A DNA stretch of 64,000 nt, from the NCBI RefSeq assembly GCF_900116145.1, contig NZ_FPAB01000004.1:631635-695634 (forward strand). The letters run 5' to 3'. The position numbers were made by a program, and so were the translations under genes. The stretch is from Streptomyces harbinensis. GTDB taxonomy: Bacteria > Actinomycetota > Actinomycetes > Streptomycetales > Streptomycetaceae. Under the pieces are notes generated by a model that had not been told where the DNA came from, ran no database searches, and saw only the letters and a program-made list of their open reading frames with translations. Positions 8,124 to 16,489 of this stretch are shown piece by piece. Numbering within the stretch: the stretch's first letter is position 1; the number at the start of each line of letters is the position of its first letter.

Positions 8124-9185
8124 GTGACGCAAGATCGCTTGACCTCGAACGCCGAGTACGCCGCCTCCCGGCACGCCGTCTGGATGTGCGCCACCGCCCT
8201 CCTGACGGACGACCGGGGGCGGATCCTGCTGGTACGCCCCTCCTACCGCGACACCTGGCTGCTGCCGGGCGGCGGGGTGGAGGAGCGCGAACTGCCCACC
8301 GACGCCTGCCGCCGCGAGGTGTGGGAGGAGACCGGCCTCACCCGCACCCCGGGCCCCGCGCTCGCGGTGGACCACGTCAGCCCGCGCATCGAAGGACTCC
8401 CGCCCGACCTGCCGTTCCCCGGCGAGTTCCACACGGTCTTCGACGGCGGGACCGTCCCGGCCGCCGACGCCGCCCGCATCCGGCTGGCCGAAGGCGAACT
8501 GGAGGACCACGCCTTCCTCGACGCGGACGAGGCCGCCGACCGGATGACCGGCCCGGACGCCCGCCGGATGCTCGCCGCGCTGCGCGCCCGGCTCGGCGGC
8601 ACCGGCACCGTCTACCTCCAGGACGGCCGGCACACCGGGCCGCAGCCGCCGCTGGAACGGCACTGTGTGATCACCCGCGTGGCCCCCGGCCACGACCGCC
8701 CCTGGCAGCCGGAGCCGCCGGCCGGCCACCACCCGCCCGGTACCGAGGTACGGGGCTGGCTGTTCGCCCCGGACGGCCGGGTGGTCCTGCTCGTGGACCC
8801 CAAGGAAGGCGTCGTCCTGCTCCCCGGCGGGCCGCTGGACGCGGCCGACACCGGCGACCCGGCCCGCGCCCTGACCCGGCTGGCCCACGAGGAGGCCCGG
8901 CTCACCACCGGCCCACCGCTCCCGCTGGCCCGGCGGGCCGCCGCGCCGGGCGAGCCCGCGCTGCTCACGCTGGCCGGCCGGATCACCGGCATCGGCCCGC
9001 ACGGCCTCGACCCGGCCACCCGGCTCACCCACCACCGGCTGCTGGCCACCCCGCGCCAGGCGGCCGGCCTGCTCGGCTGGGGCCCGGCGGCGACCGACCA
9101 GGCGCGGGCGGCGGCGGCCGTCGCCGCCGGACGCTGGGGGCTGCCGCCCGCCACCGAGCGCCCGGTGACGGAGGTGGACGCGTGA
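8124..9185 (+). CDS. Tandem Nudix hydrolase domain protein
   Basis: A 353-residue protein with two Nudix folds. The first (about residues 13-155) has a complete Nudix box, GGVEERE followed by REVWEETGL, and should hydrolyse a nucleoside diphosphate linked to another moiety. The second (about 200-340) keeps the fold phrase GWLFAPDGRVVLLV and LPGG but has lost the REXXEE metal residues, so it is probably inactive or a specificity domain. The GTG at 8124 has no clear ribosome-binding site. Its TGA overlaps the GTG start of the ABC transporter gene, so the two are translationally coupled. Substrate is unknown. Confidence 0.85.
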   Translation: MTQDRLTSNAEYAASRHAVWMCATALLTDDRGRILLVRPSYRDTWLLPGGGVEERELPTDACRREVWEETGLTRTPGPALAVDHVSPRIEGLPPDLPFPGEFHTVFDGGTVPAADAARIRLAEGELEDHAFLDADEAADRMTGPDARRMLAALRARLGGTGTVYLQDGRHTGPQPPLERHCVITRVAPGHDRPWQPEPPAGHHPPGTEVRGWLFAPDGRVVLLVDPKEGVVLLPGGPLDAADTGDPARALTRLAHEEARLTTGPPLPLARRAAAPGEPALLTLAGRITGIGPHGLDPATRLTHHRLLATPRQAAGLLGWGPAATDQARAAAAVAAGRWGLPPATERPVTEVDA

Positions 9186-11254
9186 GCCGGCCGTCCGCCC
9201 AGCGCGAGCCCGCGCCCGTCCCCCCGGACCGGCCCGAGCCCCCGCCGCGCCCCGACCACCCCCAGCCGCCCCCGCCGCCCGATCCCCCCGTCCCGCCCGA
9301 ACACCCCACACCACCGCCGCCCCCGCCCTCCCCGGAGCCGCCCGCCCAGCACCAGTCCGAACAACTGCTGTTCGGCGGCCCCCTGCTGTACGACCGGGCC
9401 TGGTCCAGCCACGAGGGCGCGGCGGCCCGGCTCACCCTGGGCCAGATGCTCGCCTCGCTGCCCGCGCTGGTGGCCACCTCCGTCCGGCTGGCCCGGGCCG
9501 CCGACCCGGCCGCGCTGCGCATGGTGGCCGGCGCGGAGATCGGCCGCGGCCTGGCCCAGGCCGTCGGACTGGTCGCGGTCAACGCCGTACTCGCCGCGAT
9601 CCTCGCCGACGGCCAGCCCGCCGAGCGGCTGCGCGCCGCGCTCCCGGCGCTGGCCGTCGTGGCGGCGGTGGGCGTGGCCTCCGCTCTGCTCACCGCCGCC
9701 TCCACCTACGGCTCCGGACGGCTGCGGCCCAAGGTGGAACGGGTCGCCACCGAGCGCTATCTGGAACACGCCGCCCGGGTCGAGCTGGCCGCCATGGAGG
9801 ACGACCGGTTCCACCGGCTGCTGGACACCGCCCAGTACGGCGCGTCCGCCGCCCGCAGCATGATCGGCTACTGCCTGAACGCGGTCACCGGCCTGTTCTC
9901 GCTGATCGCGGCGGCCGGTGTGCTGACGGTGCTGCACCCCGTCCTGCTGCCGCTGCTGGTCCTGATGACCCTGCCCAGTATGTGGAGCACACTGGTGACC
10001 ACCCGCCGCCGGTACGCCTCGTACCGGGTGTGGGTCCAGCACACCCGGGCCGGGCACCTGCTCAGCGGCGAACTCACCCGGCCCGAGCCCGCCCCGGAGA
10101 TCCGGGTGCACCAGGTCGGCCCGTTTCTGCGCCGGCACTTCCGCCACATGTCGGAGAGCGCCGAGGGCGAACAGACCCGGCTGGCGCGGCTGGACGCCCG
10201 TACCGGTCTGTGGGCCGCCGGGTGGACGGGCCTGGCGGGCTTCCTCACCTACAGCACGCTCGGCGCGCTGGCCTGGAGCGGCGCGGTCGCGATGTCGGTG
10301 GCCGGCACGGCGGTGCTGGCGATCCGTACCGGCGCGGGCAGTCTGGGCGGTCTGGTCGGCGCCATCAACCAGCTGTACGACGAGTCGCTGTTCGTCGCCG
10401 ATCTCGACCGGCTGTGCACCGAGGCCGACAGCTGGGCCATCCCTCAGGGCGGGCAGCCGCTGCCCGCCCGGATCGCGGACATCCGGTTCGACCGGGTCTC
10501 CTTCGGCTACCCGGCCGCACCGGAGGCCGAAGCCCCCCGGCTCGCGCTGGACGAGGTGAGCCTGAGCATCCCCGGCGGCCGGATCACGGCCCTGGTCGGG
10601 GAGAACGGCTCGGGCAAGACCACCCTGGTGAAGCTGCTGGCCGGGCTGTATCTGCCCGGCTCGGGCACGGTGCGGTTCGGCGGGGTCGCCACGGCGGACG
10701 CCGACCGGCAGGATCTGTTCTCCCGGATCGCCATGGTGGCCCAGGACTTCAACCGCTGGCGGTTCACCGCCCGGATCAACATCGCCATCGGCGCGCCCAA
10801 CGATCCCATCGAGGAACGGCGCGTCACCTCCGCCGCCACGGCCGCCGGCGCCGACCAGGTGATCGCCGGGCTGCCGCGCGGCCTGGACACGCTGCTGGCG
10901 CGCGGCTTCCAGGGCGGGCACCAGCTCAGCGGCGGGCAGTGGCAGCGGCTCGGGATCGCCAGGGCCCGGTACCGGGACGCCGAGATCCTGATCGTGGACG
11001 AGCCGACCGCCGCGCTGGACGCCAAGGAGGAGGCCCGGGTCTTCGCGCAGATCAGGGAGCTGGCGGCGGCCGGGCAGACCGTCATCCTCATCACCCACCG
11101 GATGGCGTCGGTGCGGCACGCCGATCTGGTGCATGTGCTGCACGAGGGGCGGCTGGTGGAGTCCGGCGCCCCGGACGAGCTGCTGGCGCGCGAGGGCGGC
11201 CGGTTCCGGGAGCTGTACGAGATCCAGGCGGCCCAGTTCGTCCGGACCGGCTGA
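9182..11254 (+). CDS. ABC exporter, fused membrane and ATPase domains
   Basis: A 690-residue type IV ABC exporter half-transporter. The first 60 residues are almost only proline and acidic or basic residues, a cytoplasmic low-complexity leader. A six-helix membrane domain follows (about 90-400) and then an ATPase with Walker A GENGSGKTT, signature LSGGQWQRL and Walker B ILIVDEPTAAL. Signature residue W in place of R or Q is slightly unusual. Such proteins export lipids, peptides or antibiotics as dimers. The GTG start overlaps the Nudix gene stop by four bases. Substrate cannot be told from the sequence. Confidence 0.9.
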   Translation: MSRPSAQREPAPVPPDRPEPPPRPDHPQPPPPPDPPVPPEHPTPPPPPPSPEPPAQHQSEQLLFGGPLLYDRAWSSHEGAAARLTLGQMLASLPALVATSVRLARAADPAALRMVAGAEIGRGLAQAVGLVAVNAVLAAILADGQPAERLRAALPALAVVAAVGVASALLTAASTYGSGRLRPKVERVATERYLEHAARVELAAMEDDRFHRLLDTAQYGASAARSMIGYCLNAVTGLFSLIAAAGVLTVLHPVLLPLLVLMTLPSMWSTLVTTRRRYASYRVWVQHTRAGHLLSGELTRPEPAPEIRVHQVGPFLRRHFRHMSESAEGEQTRLARLDARTGLWAAGWTGLAGFLTYSTLGALAWSGAVAMSVAGTAVLAIRTGAGSLGGLVGAINQLYDESLFVADLDRLCTEADSWAIPQGGQPLPARIADIRFDRVSFGYPAAPEAEAPRLALDEVSLSIPGGRITALVGENGSGKTTLVKLLAGLYLPGSGTVRFGGVATADADRQDLFSRIAMVAQDFNRWRFTARINIAIGAPNDPIEERRVTSAATAAGADQVIAGLPRGLDTLLARGFQGGHQLSGGQWQRLGIARARYRDAEILIVDEPTAALDAKEEARVFAQIRELAAAGQTVILITHRMASVRHADLVHVLHEGRLVESGAPDELLAREGGRFRELYEIQAAQFVRTG

Positions 11255-11284
11255 CCCGGGCCCGCCGCCGGGGCCGGCCCGGGT
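11254..11284 (+). terminator. Possible hairpin terminator after the ABC exporter
   Basis: ACCCGGGCC and GGCCCGGGT form a 9-base-pair stem with a 13-base loop at the end of the exporter gene. The loop is long and GC rich, so the call is tentative. Confidence 0.4.
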
Positions 11285-11338
11285 GGCCGAGAAGGCGCTC
11301 TGGCGGGCGGGAGCGCGTACCTCCCACACTGGCGCGCC

Positions 11339-12034
11339 ATGGGCGGAAAGCGGCAGAAGCAGCGGAATCAGCGGAAGCGGGGGCGGCAGGGGAAGCGGTA
11401 CGAGCGGCGCACGCGGTGGGGCGCCGCGGGGCTGGTGGCCGTGGTGGCGGCCGTGGCCTTCTGGCCGTACACGCTGCTGGTGCTCGGCGCCTGCCTGCTC
11501 GGCGCGGGCGGGTGGTGGCTGTGGCGGCGGGACCGGCGGGCGCGGGCGGCCGACCGGGAGTTCCGGGAGGCGGACCGGCGGGCCCGGGCGCGGGCCACGG
11601 TGGCGGCGCTGGACGTGCTGAGCTGGCGGGAGTTCGAGGAGCACGTGGCCTGGCTGTGCCGGCGCGACGGCTGCGGCCAGGTGGAGGTCACGGGGCGGGC
11701 CGGGGATCTGGGCGCGGATGTGACCGCGCTGCTGCCGGACGGGCGCCGGGTGGTGGTGCAGTGCAAGCAGTACCGGGCGGACCGGTCGGTGGGCAGCGCC
11801 GACATGCAGCGGTTCCTGGGGACCGTGTACCAGCACCACCGGGCGGATCTCGCGGTGTTCGTGACCACGGCGCGGGCCTTCACCAAGCCGGCGCTCGAAC
11901 TGGCGACGCAACAGCGGGTTCTGGCCATTCACCGGGACTATCTGGGGCTGTGGAACAGCGGGACGCCGCTGCTGGACCTGATCCCGGTCAACGGGGCCGG
12001 GCAGGGCCGGCGTGAACGGCGCGCCGATGGGTAG
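11339..12034 (+). CDS. Membrane-anchored Mrr-like restriction endonuclease domain protein
   Basis: A 231-residue protein: a very basic N-terminus (residues 1-28), two closely spaced membrane helices (about 30-62), a basic linker, then a PD-(D/E)XK nuclease fold of the Mrr_cat family from about residue 95. The catalytic set is visible as E in SWREFEEHV, D in GADVTALL and QCK in VVVQCKQY. Mrr-type enzymes cut DNA, often modified DNA, and membrane-anchored forms are common in actinobacteria. It has no adjacent methylase. A small gene with its own ribosome-binding site follows 26 bases later. Confidence 0.85.
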   Translation: MGGKRQKQRNQRKRGRQGKRYERRTRWGAAGLVAVVAAVAFWPYTLLVLGACLLGAGGWWLWRRDRRARAADREFREADRRARARATVAALDVLSWREFEEHVAWLCRRDGCGQVEVTGRAGDLGADVTALLPDGRRVVVQCKQYRADRSVGSADMQRFLGTVYQHHRADLAVFVTTARAFTKPALELATQQRVLAIHRDYLGLWNSGTPLLDLIPVNGAGQGRRERRADG

Positions 12035-12060
12035 TGAGGGGGCGAAGGGGGAGGTTTCTC

Positions 12061-12462
12061 ATGGTCGATCCGCTGTCGCTGGCGGCCATCACCGCGGCGG
12101 TCTCGGCCGCGGCGGGGGCGCTCGGTACGGAGGCGGGCACCCGCAGCTGGGCCGTGCTCACCCGGCTGGGGCGGCGGGCGCTGGGCCGGGCGGACGATCC
12201 GGAGCCCGAGCCGGACGCGGAGCCCGGGCCGGAGCCCGGCGGGCGGCCCGATGACACCGCCGTCAGCCAGCTCGCGGCCGTCGTCTACGCCCGCGCCGTG
12301 CAGGACGCGGCGTTCGCCGCCGAGCTGCGGGCCTGGATGCGGGAGAGCGAGGCGGCGCGCGGTGCGGGCGGCGGGGTGACGGTCACCAATGTGGTCAAGG
12401 GGAACGCCCGGGTGGAGAACCTGATCCAGGCGAACGAGGTCACCTGGCATTCCGGTCGCTGA
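12061..12462 (+). CDS. Small uncharacterised protein, possible effector-associated component
   Basis: A 133-residue protein without a recognised enzyme fold. An alanine-rich N-terminal helix pair (residues 1-45) is followed by an acidic, proline-rich linker, an alpha-helical segment, and a C-terminal phrase VTNVVKGNARVENLIQAN. That tail resembles the short N-and-Q-containing turn repeats found at the ends of actinobacterial conflict-system accessory proteins, but the match is weak. The start at 12061 is chosen because GGGGGAGG lies seven bases upstream; an in-frame GTG at 12034 is the alternative. It probably shares a transcript with the Mrr-like gene. Confidence 0.65.
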   Translation: MVDPLSLAAITAAVSAAAGALGTEAGTRSWAVLTRLGRRALGRADDPEPEPDAEPGPEPGGRPDDTAVSQLAAVVYARAVQDAAFAAELRAWMRESEAARGAGGGVTVTNVVKGNARVENLIQANEVTWHSGR

Positions 12463-12476
12463 TCAGGCATGTTCGC

Positions 12477-13061
12477 TCACGGCGAACGCTCCTCGGTGGC
12501 CGGCCAGTTGCGCAGCAGCGCGTCGAGGGAGTCCAGGATGCGGGTCCAGCTCTGCGCGCTGTCGGGGGCGCTGTGCGCGAAGCCGCCGCCCAGCTCCAGC
12601 CCGACGTAGCCGCTGAAGACGCTGCCGAGCAGCCGCACCGCGTGGGTGCGGTCGGGTTCGGCCAGGTCGTACCCGCGCAGGACGGCCCGGGCCATCTCGG
12701 AGTGGCGCCTCCCGGCGCTCGCCGCGGCCGTCTCGGGGTCGAGCCGCAGCTGGGCGGCGGCGTAGCGGCCCGGGTGCTGGTGCGCGTAGTCGCGGTAGAC
12801 GTCGCCGAGGGCGGCCAGCGCGTCGCGGCCGGACCGTCCGGCGAGCGCGGCGGCGGCCCGGTCGGCCATCTCCTCCAGGGCGAGCAGCGCGATCCGGGTC
12901 CGCAGCTCCTGGGAGTTCTTCAGGTGCGAGTAGAGGCTGGCGACCTTGACGTCGAACCGGCGGGCCAGCGCCGAGAGCGTCACCGCGTCGAACCCGGCCT
13001 CGTCGGCCAGCTCCGCGCCCGCCCGCACCACCCGCTCGGTGGTCAGTCCCGCACGCGCCAT
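12477..13061 (-). CDS. TetR/AcrR-family transcriptional regulator
   Basis: A 194-residue repressor. Residues 8-55 form the TetR helix-turn-helix (TLSALARRFDVKVASLYSHL), followed by an all-helical ligand domain of the WHG type with AVRLLGSVFSGYVGLE near residue 145. It is divergent from the FBP-domain gene at 13150 and the 88-base gap holds a clean 7-7-7 inverted repeat at 13114-13134, so it most likely represses itself and that gene. The inducer is unknown. Confidence 0.9.
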   Translation of the reverse strand: MARAGLTTERVVRAGAELADEAGFDAVTLSALARRFDVKVASLYSHLKNSQELRTRIALLALEEMADRAAAALAGRSGRDALAALGDVYRDYAHQHPGRYAAAQLRLDPETAAASAGRRHSEMARAVLRGYDLAEPDRTHAVRLLGSVFSGYVGLELGGGFAHSAPDSAQSWTRILDSLDALLRNWPATEERSP

Positions 13062-13113
13062 GATCGCCTCACTTCCCGCACCTTCCAGGCCACTGCCTGA
13101 TCACATTAAACAT

Positions 13114-13134
13114 TTGCCTAAAGGCTATAGGCAA
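13114..13134. promoter_or_regulatory. TetR operator candidate between the TetR and FBP genes
   Basis: TTGCCTA and TAGGCAA are perfect 7-base arms separated by seven bases, a size usual for TetR operators. TAACCTAG-like promoter sequence follows toward the FBP gene. Confidence 0.65.
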
Positions 13135-13149
13135 CCTAGCCTCGCGCTT

Positions 13150-13641
13150 ATGAAGCCACTGACCGAACAGGAGATCCGCGCCGCCTTTGTGAACTGCTCC
13201 AAGGGCGAGGCCAAGCGGCTGTACGTCCCACGGGACCTGGCCGACCGCCCCTGGGACGACCTCGACTACCTCGGCTGGCGCGACCCGCAGTCCCCGGGCC
13301 GCGCTTACCTGGTCGCCGCGCCCACCGGCCGGCCGCAGGCCGTCGCCCTGCGCAGCCCGGGCCCGGCCGCCGGGCTCCAGCGCCGCAGCATGTGCTCCAT
13401 CTGCCTGACCACCCGCTCCGGCGGCGTCGTGCTGATGGTCGCCCCGCGCGCCGGCCAGGCCGGCAAACAGGGCGACTCGGTGGGCAGCTACCTCTGCGGC
13501 GACCTGGACTGCTCGCTCTATGTGCGCGGCAAGAAGGACACCGCGGACGGCGCCCGGGTGTACGAGACCCTCACCGTCGAGGAGAAGATCGAGCGGACCA
13601 CCGCCAACCTCGCCGCGTTCCTCGCCAAGGTCACCGCCTGA
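13150..13641 (+). CDS. FBP-domain (FusB-like) zinc-binding protein
   Basis: A 163-residue protein of the FBP family, named for similarity to staphylococcal FusB, which binds elongation factor G and releases it from fusidic acid. The C-terminal treble-clef zinc finger is intact: CSIC near residue 80 and CGDLDC near 118. N-terminal residues 1-70 are the helical FBP region. Whether this actinobacterial form protects EF-G or acts elsewhere on the ribosome is not known. The ATG at 13150 is 15 bases after the TetR operator candidate and lacks a ribosome-binding site, suggesting a leaderless message. It overlaps the convergent P450 gene by 11 bases. Confidence 0.85.
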   Translation: MKPLTEQEIRAAFVNCSKGEAKRLYVPRDLADRPWDDLDYLGWRDPQSPGRAYLVAAPTGRPQAVALRSPGPAAGLQRRSMCSICLTTRSGGVVLMVAPRAGQAGKQGDSVGSYLCGDLDCSLYVRGKKDTADGARVYETLTVEEKIERTTANLAAFLAKVTA

Positions 13642-14866
13642 CCCGGCCGCCCGGTCCGGCGTCCCCCGCCGTGACCAGCACCGGCAGCCGGGCCGGCGCG
13701 TGGCTGCGGAACGTCGTACGCCACAGGGCCGGCTCGCCGTCCGCGAGCCGCAGGGCCGGGAAGCGCTCCAGCAGCGTGCCGAGCGCGATCCGGATCTGGA
13801 GCCGGGCCAGCGGCGCGCCCAGGCAGTAGTGCAGCCCCTGGCCCAGCGCCAGGTGCGCGGTGTCGGCCCGGCGCACGTCGAAACGGTCGGGCTCCGGGTA
13901 GCGCGCCGGATCGCGGTGCGCCGCGGCCAGCGCCAGCAGGACGGTCTCGCCGCGCGGGATGACCGTACCGCCCACCTCGATGTCCTCGACCGGGAAGCGG
14001 CGGATGGCCGTCACATTGGGGTGCACACAGCGCAGCAACTCCTCCACCGCCGCCGGCAGCAGGCCCTCCGGATCCGCCCGCACGGCGGCCAGCTGCCCGG
14101 GATGGGTCAGCAGGGTGTGCACGCCGCCGGAGATCAGATGGGTGACGTTCTCGATACCGGCGCCGACGATGAGGAAGGCGAGCGAGACCAGTTCGCTCTC
14201 GGACAGCCGGTCGCCCTCGTCCCGGGCGGCGATCAGCCCGGAGAGCAGATCATCGCCGGGGGCGGCGCGCCGTCCGTCGATCAGCTCGCGCATGAACGCG
14301 GCGATGGCGGCCACCGCGGCCCGGGTGCTGTCCGGGGTGCGGGCGCCGATCACCGAACCGATCAGCTCCGCGAAGGGCCGCCGGCCCTCGGCGGGCAGCC
14401 CGAACAGGTCGCCGATGACGGTCATCGGCAGCGGCCCGGCGTACGCGCGCACCAGGTCCACCGGCCCGGACCGCCCGGCGGCGGCCACCCCGTCCGCCAG
14501 CCGCCCGGCCGCCTCCTCGATCCGGGGCCGCAGCTCCTCGACCCGGCGCGGGGTGAACGCCTGCGACACCAGGCGGCGCAGCCGCAGATGGTCGGCGCCG
14601 TCCATGTTGAGGAGGTTGGTGTCCAGCTCGGGCGGCAGCGAGAAGCCCCGGTACCCGGTGGTGGAGTGCGTCTTGTCGAGCGACAGCCGTGGATCGCCCA
14701 GCCAGGCCCGGACGTCCGCCTCCCGGGTGACCACCCAGGCGCTGGTGCCCTCCGGCAGGGTCACCCGGACGACGGGGGTGTCCTCGCGCAGCCGCGCGAG
14801 GACACCGTACGGATCGGCGGCGAACACCTCGGGATCGAACGGCGACCGGGACTGAGCGAGCGTCAT
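13631..14866 (-). CDS. Cytochrome P450
   Basis: A 411-residue bacterial class I P450, soluble, likely a CYP107-like monooxygenase needing ferredoxin. Heme ligand Cys348 lies in LGQGLHYCLGAP (the usual F is L), and the ExxR pair is EELLR. The I-helix reads AGIEN with Asn240 where the oxygen-activating threonine normally sits. That change is known in P450s that use substrate-assisted or peroxygenase-like chemistry. No ferredoxin or reductase gene is adjacent. The next gene on the strand is a short-chain dehydrogenase 25 bases upstream, so the two may be co-expressed. Substrate unknown. Confidence 0.92.
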   Translation of the reverse strand: MTLAQSRSPFDPEVFAADPYGVLARLREDTPVVRVTLPEGTSAWVVTREADVRAWLGDPRLSLDKTHSTTGYRGFSLPPELDTNLLNMDGADHLRLRRLVSQAFTPRRVEELRPRIEEAAGRLADGVAAAGRSGPVDLVRAYAGPLPMTVIGDLFGLPAEGRRPFAELIGSVIGARTPDSTRAAVAAIAAFMRELIDGRRAAPGDDLLSGLIAARDEGDRLSESELVSLAFLIVGAGIENVTHLISGGVHTLLTHPGQLAAVRADPEGLLPAAVEELLRCVHPNVTAIRRFPVEDIEVGGTVIPRGETVLLALAAAHRDPARYPEPDRFDVRRADTAHLALGQGLHYCLGAPLARLQIRIALGTLLERFPALRLADGEPALWRTTFRSHAPARLPVLVTAGDAGPGGRVRR

Positions 14867-14891
14867 GTCCCCAGCGTAGAGGGGGAGTACG

Positions 14892-15734
14892 TCACCGGGT
14901 GCGGGCGTTGTACTCCTCGGCCGCAGCCGCGACGTCCACCGCGAAGGTGCCCTGGGTGACGGAGGTGGCGCCGCCGTCCACGGGGATCACCGCGCCGGTC
15001 ACGAACTGCGCGAGGTCACTGCCCAGGAACACCGCCACCCGCGCGATGTCGTCGCCGGTGCCGACCCGGCCCAGCGGCTGGCTGCCGCCGAGGCGGTCGG
15101 CGAGGAAGGAGGTGAACTCCACCGCCTCCGTCATCGGCACGCCGAAGCTGCGGGCCATGATCGGCGTCATGATGATGCCGGGCGCGATGGCGTTGGAGCG
15201 GATGCCCAGCGGGGCGAGTTCGGCGACGGCCTGGTGGACGACACCGACCACCGCGTGCTTGGCGACGGTGTAGCCGGCCGCGCTCCAGCCGCCCTGGAGG
15301 GCGGCGGCGCTCGCGGTGCTGATGATGGAGCCGGGGCCGTCCTGCGCCTGGAACTGGCGGGCGGCGTACTTGTGGCCGAGGATCACCGACCGGGTGAGCA
15401 GATCGAGGGTGCGGGTGAAGCCCTCCGCGCCGATCTCGGTGATGGGGGAGGGGTCGCCCTGGGCGCCCGCGTTGTTGAACATGATGTCGAGCCGGCCGAA
15501 GTGCTCGGCGGTGCGGGCCACCACGTTCTCGATGGCGGCCTCGTCGGTGACGTCGGTGCGGACGTACAGGGCGCTCTCGCCCAGGCGGCGGGCGAGCGCC
15601 TCGCCGGCGTCGTCCTGGATGTCGGCGATGGTGACCTTGGCGCCCTCGGCGACGAAGCGCTCGACGGTCGCCTCGCCGATGCCGCTGCTGCCGCCGGTGA
15701 CGATGGCGACCTTGTTCTCCAGGAGAGCTGACAT
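14892..15734 (-). CDS. Short-chain dehydrogenase/reductase (classical SDR)
   Basis: A 280-residue NAD(P)-dependent oxidoreductase. It shows the coenzyme motif TGGSSGIG near residue 14, DI at the end of beta-2 (preference for NAD), NNAG near 90, the catalytic serine region IISTASAAA and YTVAK. It ends beyond the normal SDR terminus with a 25-residue alanine-rich tail. It is encoded between the P450 and a TetR-family regulator on the same strand, so it is a plausible target of that regulator. Substrate is not evident. Confidence 0.9.
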   Translation of the reverse strand: MSALLENKVAIVTGGSSGIGEATVERFVAEGAKVTIADIQDDAGEALARRLGESALYVRTDVTDEAAIENVVARTAEHFGRLDIMFNNAGAQGDPSPITEIGAEGFTRTLDLLTRSVILGHKYAARQFQAQDGPGSIISTASAAALQGGWSAAGYTVAKHAVVGVVHQAVAELAPLGIRSNAIAPGIIMTPIMARSFGVPMTEAVEFTSFLADRLGGSQPLGRVGTGDDIARVAVFLGSDLAQFVTGAVIPVDGGATSVTQGTFAVDVAAAAEEYNARTR

Positions 15735-15753
15735 GGTGGTACCTGGCTTTCGT

Positions 15754-15780
15754 GTGGTGCGGGTGGTGCGGGTGGTGCCG
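15754..15780. repeat. Short tandem repeat, 9-base unit, three copies
   Basis: GTGGTGCGG is repeated twice exactly and a third time as GTGGTGCCG in the gap between the SDR and TetR genes. It may be simple replication slippage or part of the SDR leader. Confidence 0.6.
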
Positions 15781-15833
15781 CCGGGCCCGGGATACGGGAC
15801 GGTACGGGGCGGGGGTGGGATCGGCGCGCGCCG

Positions 15834-16400
15834 TCAGCGCAGGTCGCCGAGGGCGCCGGCCGCGAAGGCATCGATGTGGGCCAGGAATAACGGCTCCGGG
15901 TCCCGCCCGGTCCGCGCCATCTCCTCCAGGGCCAGCCGGGTGGCGGAGGCCACCGCGGCGGCGGCCGTCCGGGTGAGGACCGCGTCCGCCGGCAGACCGA
16001 GCCGGGGCGCCAGCGCCTCGGCGAGCGTGATCTCCCCGTGGTGCACGGCCCGCAGGAAGACCGACCACATGCCCGGGTCGGCGAAGACCAGCGGGAACAG
16101 CGCCCGGGTGCGCGCCGCGTGGGCCCCGCCGAGCATGGCCCGGAAGCCGTCGCGCAGCACGGCGCGCGGCGCGCCGGGGCCCGCGGTGCGCACATGGGCG
16201 TTGAAGGTGTCGGTGGTCCAGTCGAAGACCGGCTGCACCGTGTCGGCCTTGGTGGGGAAGTAGCGGTGGAAGGAACGCGCCGAGATGCCGATGGCCGCCG
16301 TGATCTCGGCGACGGTGAGGGCGGTGGTGCCGCGGCTGATGTACAGCTCGCAGCACCGCTCGGACGCCCTCATCGCGGCGTCGTCCCTGACGCGTCCCAT
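15834..16400 (-). CDS. TetR/AcrR-family transcriptional regulator
   Basis: A 188-residue regulator with the helix-turn-helix TVAEITAAIGISARSFHRYF (about residues 35-54), the usual lysine after the recognition helix (PTKADTV), and an all-helical C-terminal domain. It lies 99 bases upstream of the SDR gene on the same strand and probably controls it, possibly with the P450 gene beyond. The ATG at 16400 follows VRT in an open frame and is the first methionine before the conserved domain. Confidence 0.88.
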   Translation of the reverse strand: MGRVRDDAAMRASERCCELYISRGTTALTVAEITAAIGISARSFHRYFPTKADTVQPVFDWTTDTFNAHVRTAGPGAPRAVLRDGFRAMLGGAHAARTRALFPLVFADPGMWSVFLRAVHHGEITLAEALAPRLGLPADAVLTRTAAAAVASATRLALEEMARTGRDPEPLFLAHIDAFAAGALGDLR

Positions 16401-16489
16401 GGTCCGCACCCTACGCCCGTGCTGGCAGAATCTGCCAGGGTCGGCCCGGAAGCGGCCCGTTCCGGCTCCGGTACGCCGGGCCGGGCCGG

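Noticed and set aside
8612..11932. A 1106-codon open frame on the minus strand opposite the Nudix and ABC exporter genes
   Set aside because: No domain is visible, composition is G, P, R and Q rich, and the opposite strand carries intact ABC and Nudix motifs.
13631..16400. A natural product gene cluster around the P450 and SDR
   Set aside because: No polyketide, peptide or terpene synthase, carrier protein or precursor peptide is nearby; these look like stand-alone enzymes with a regulator.
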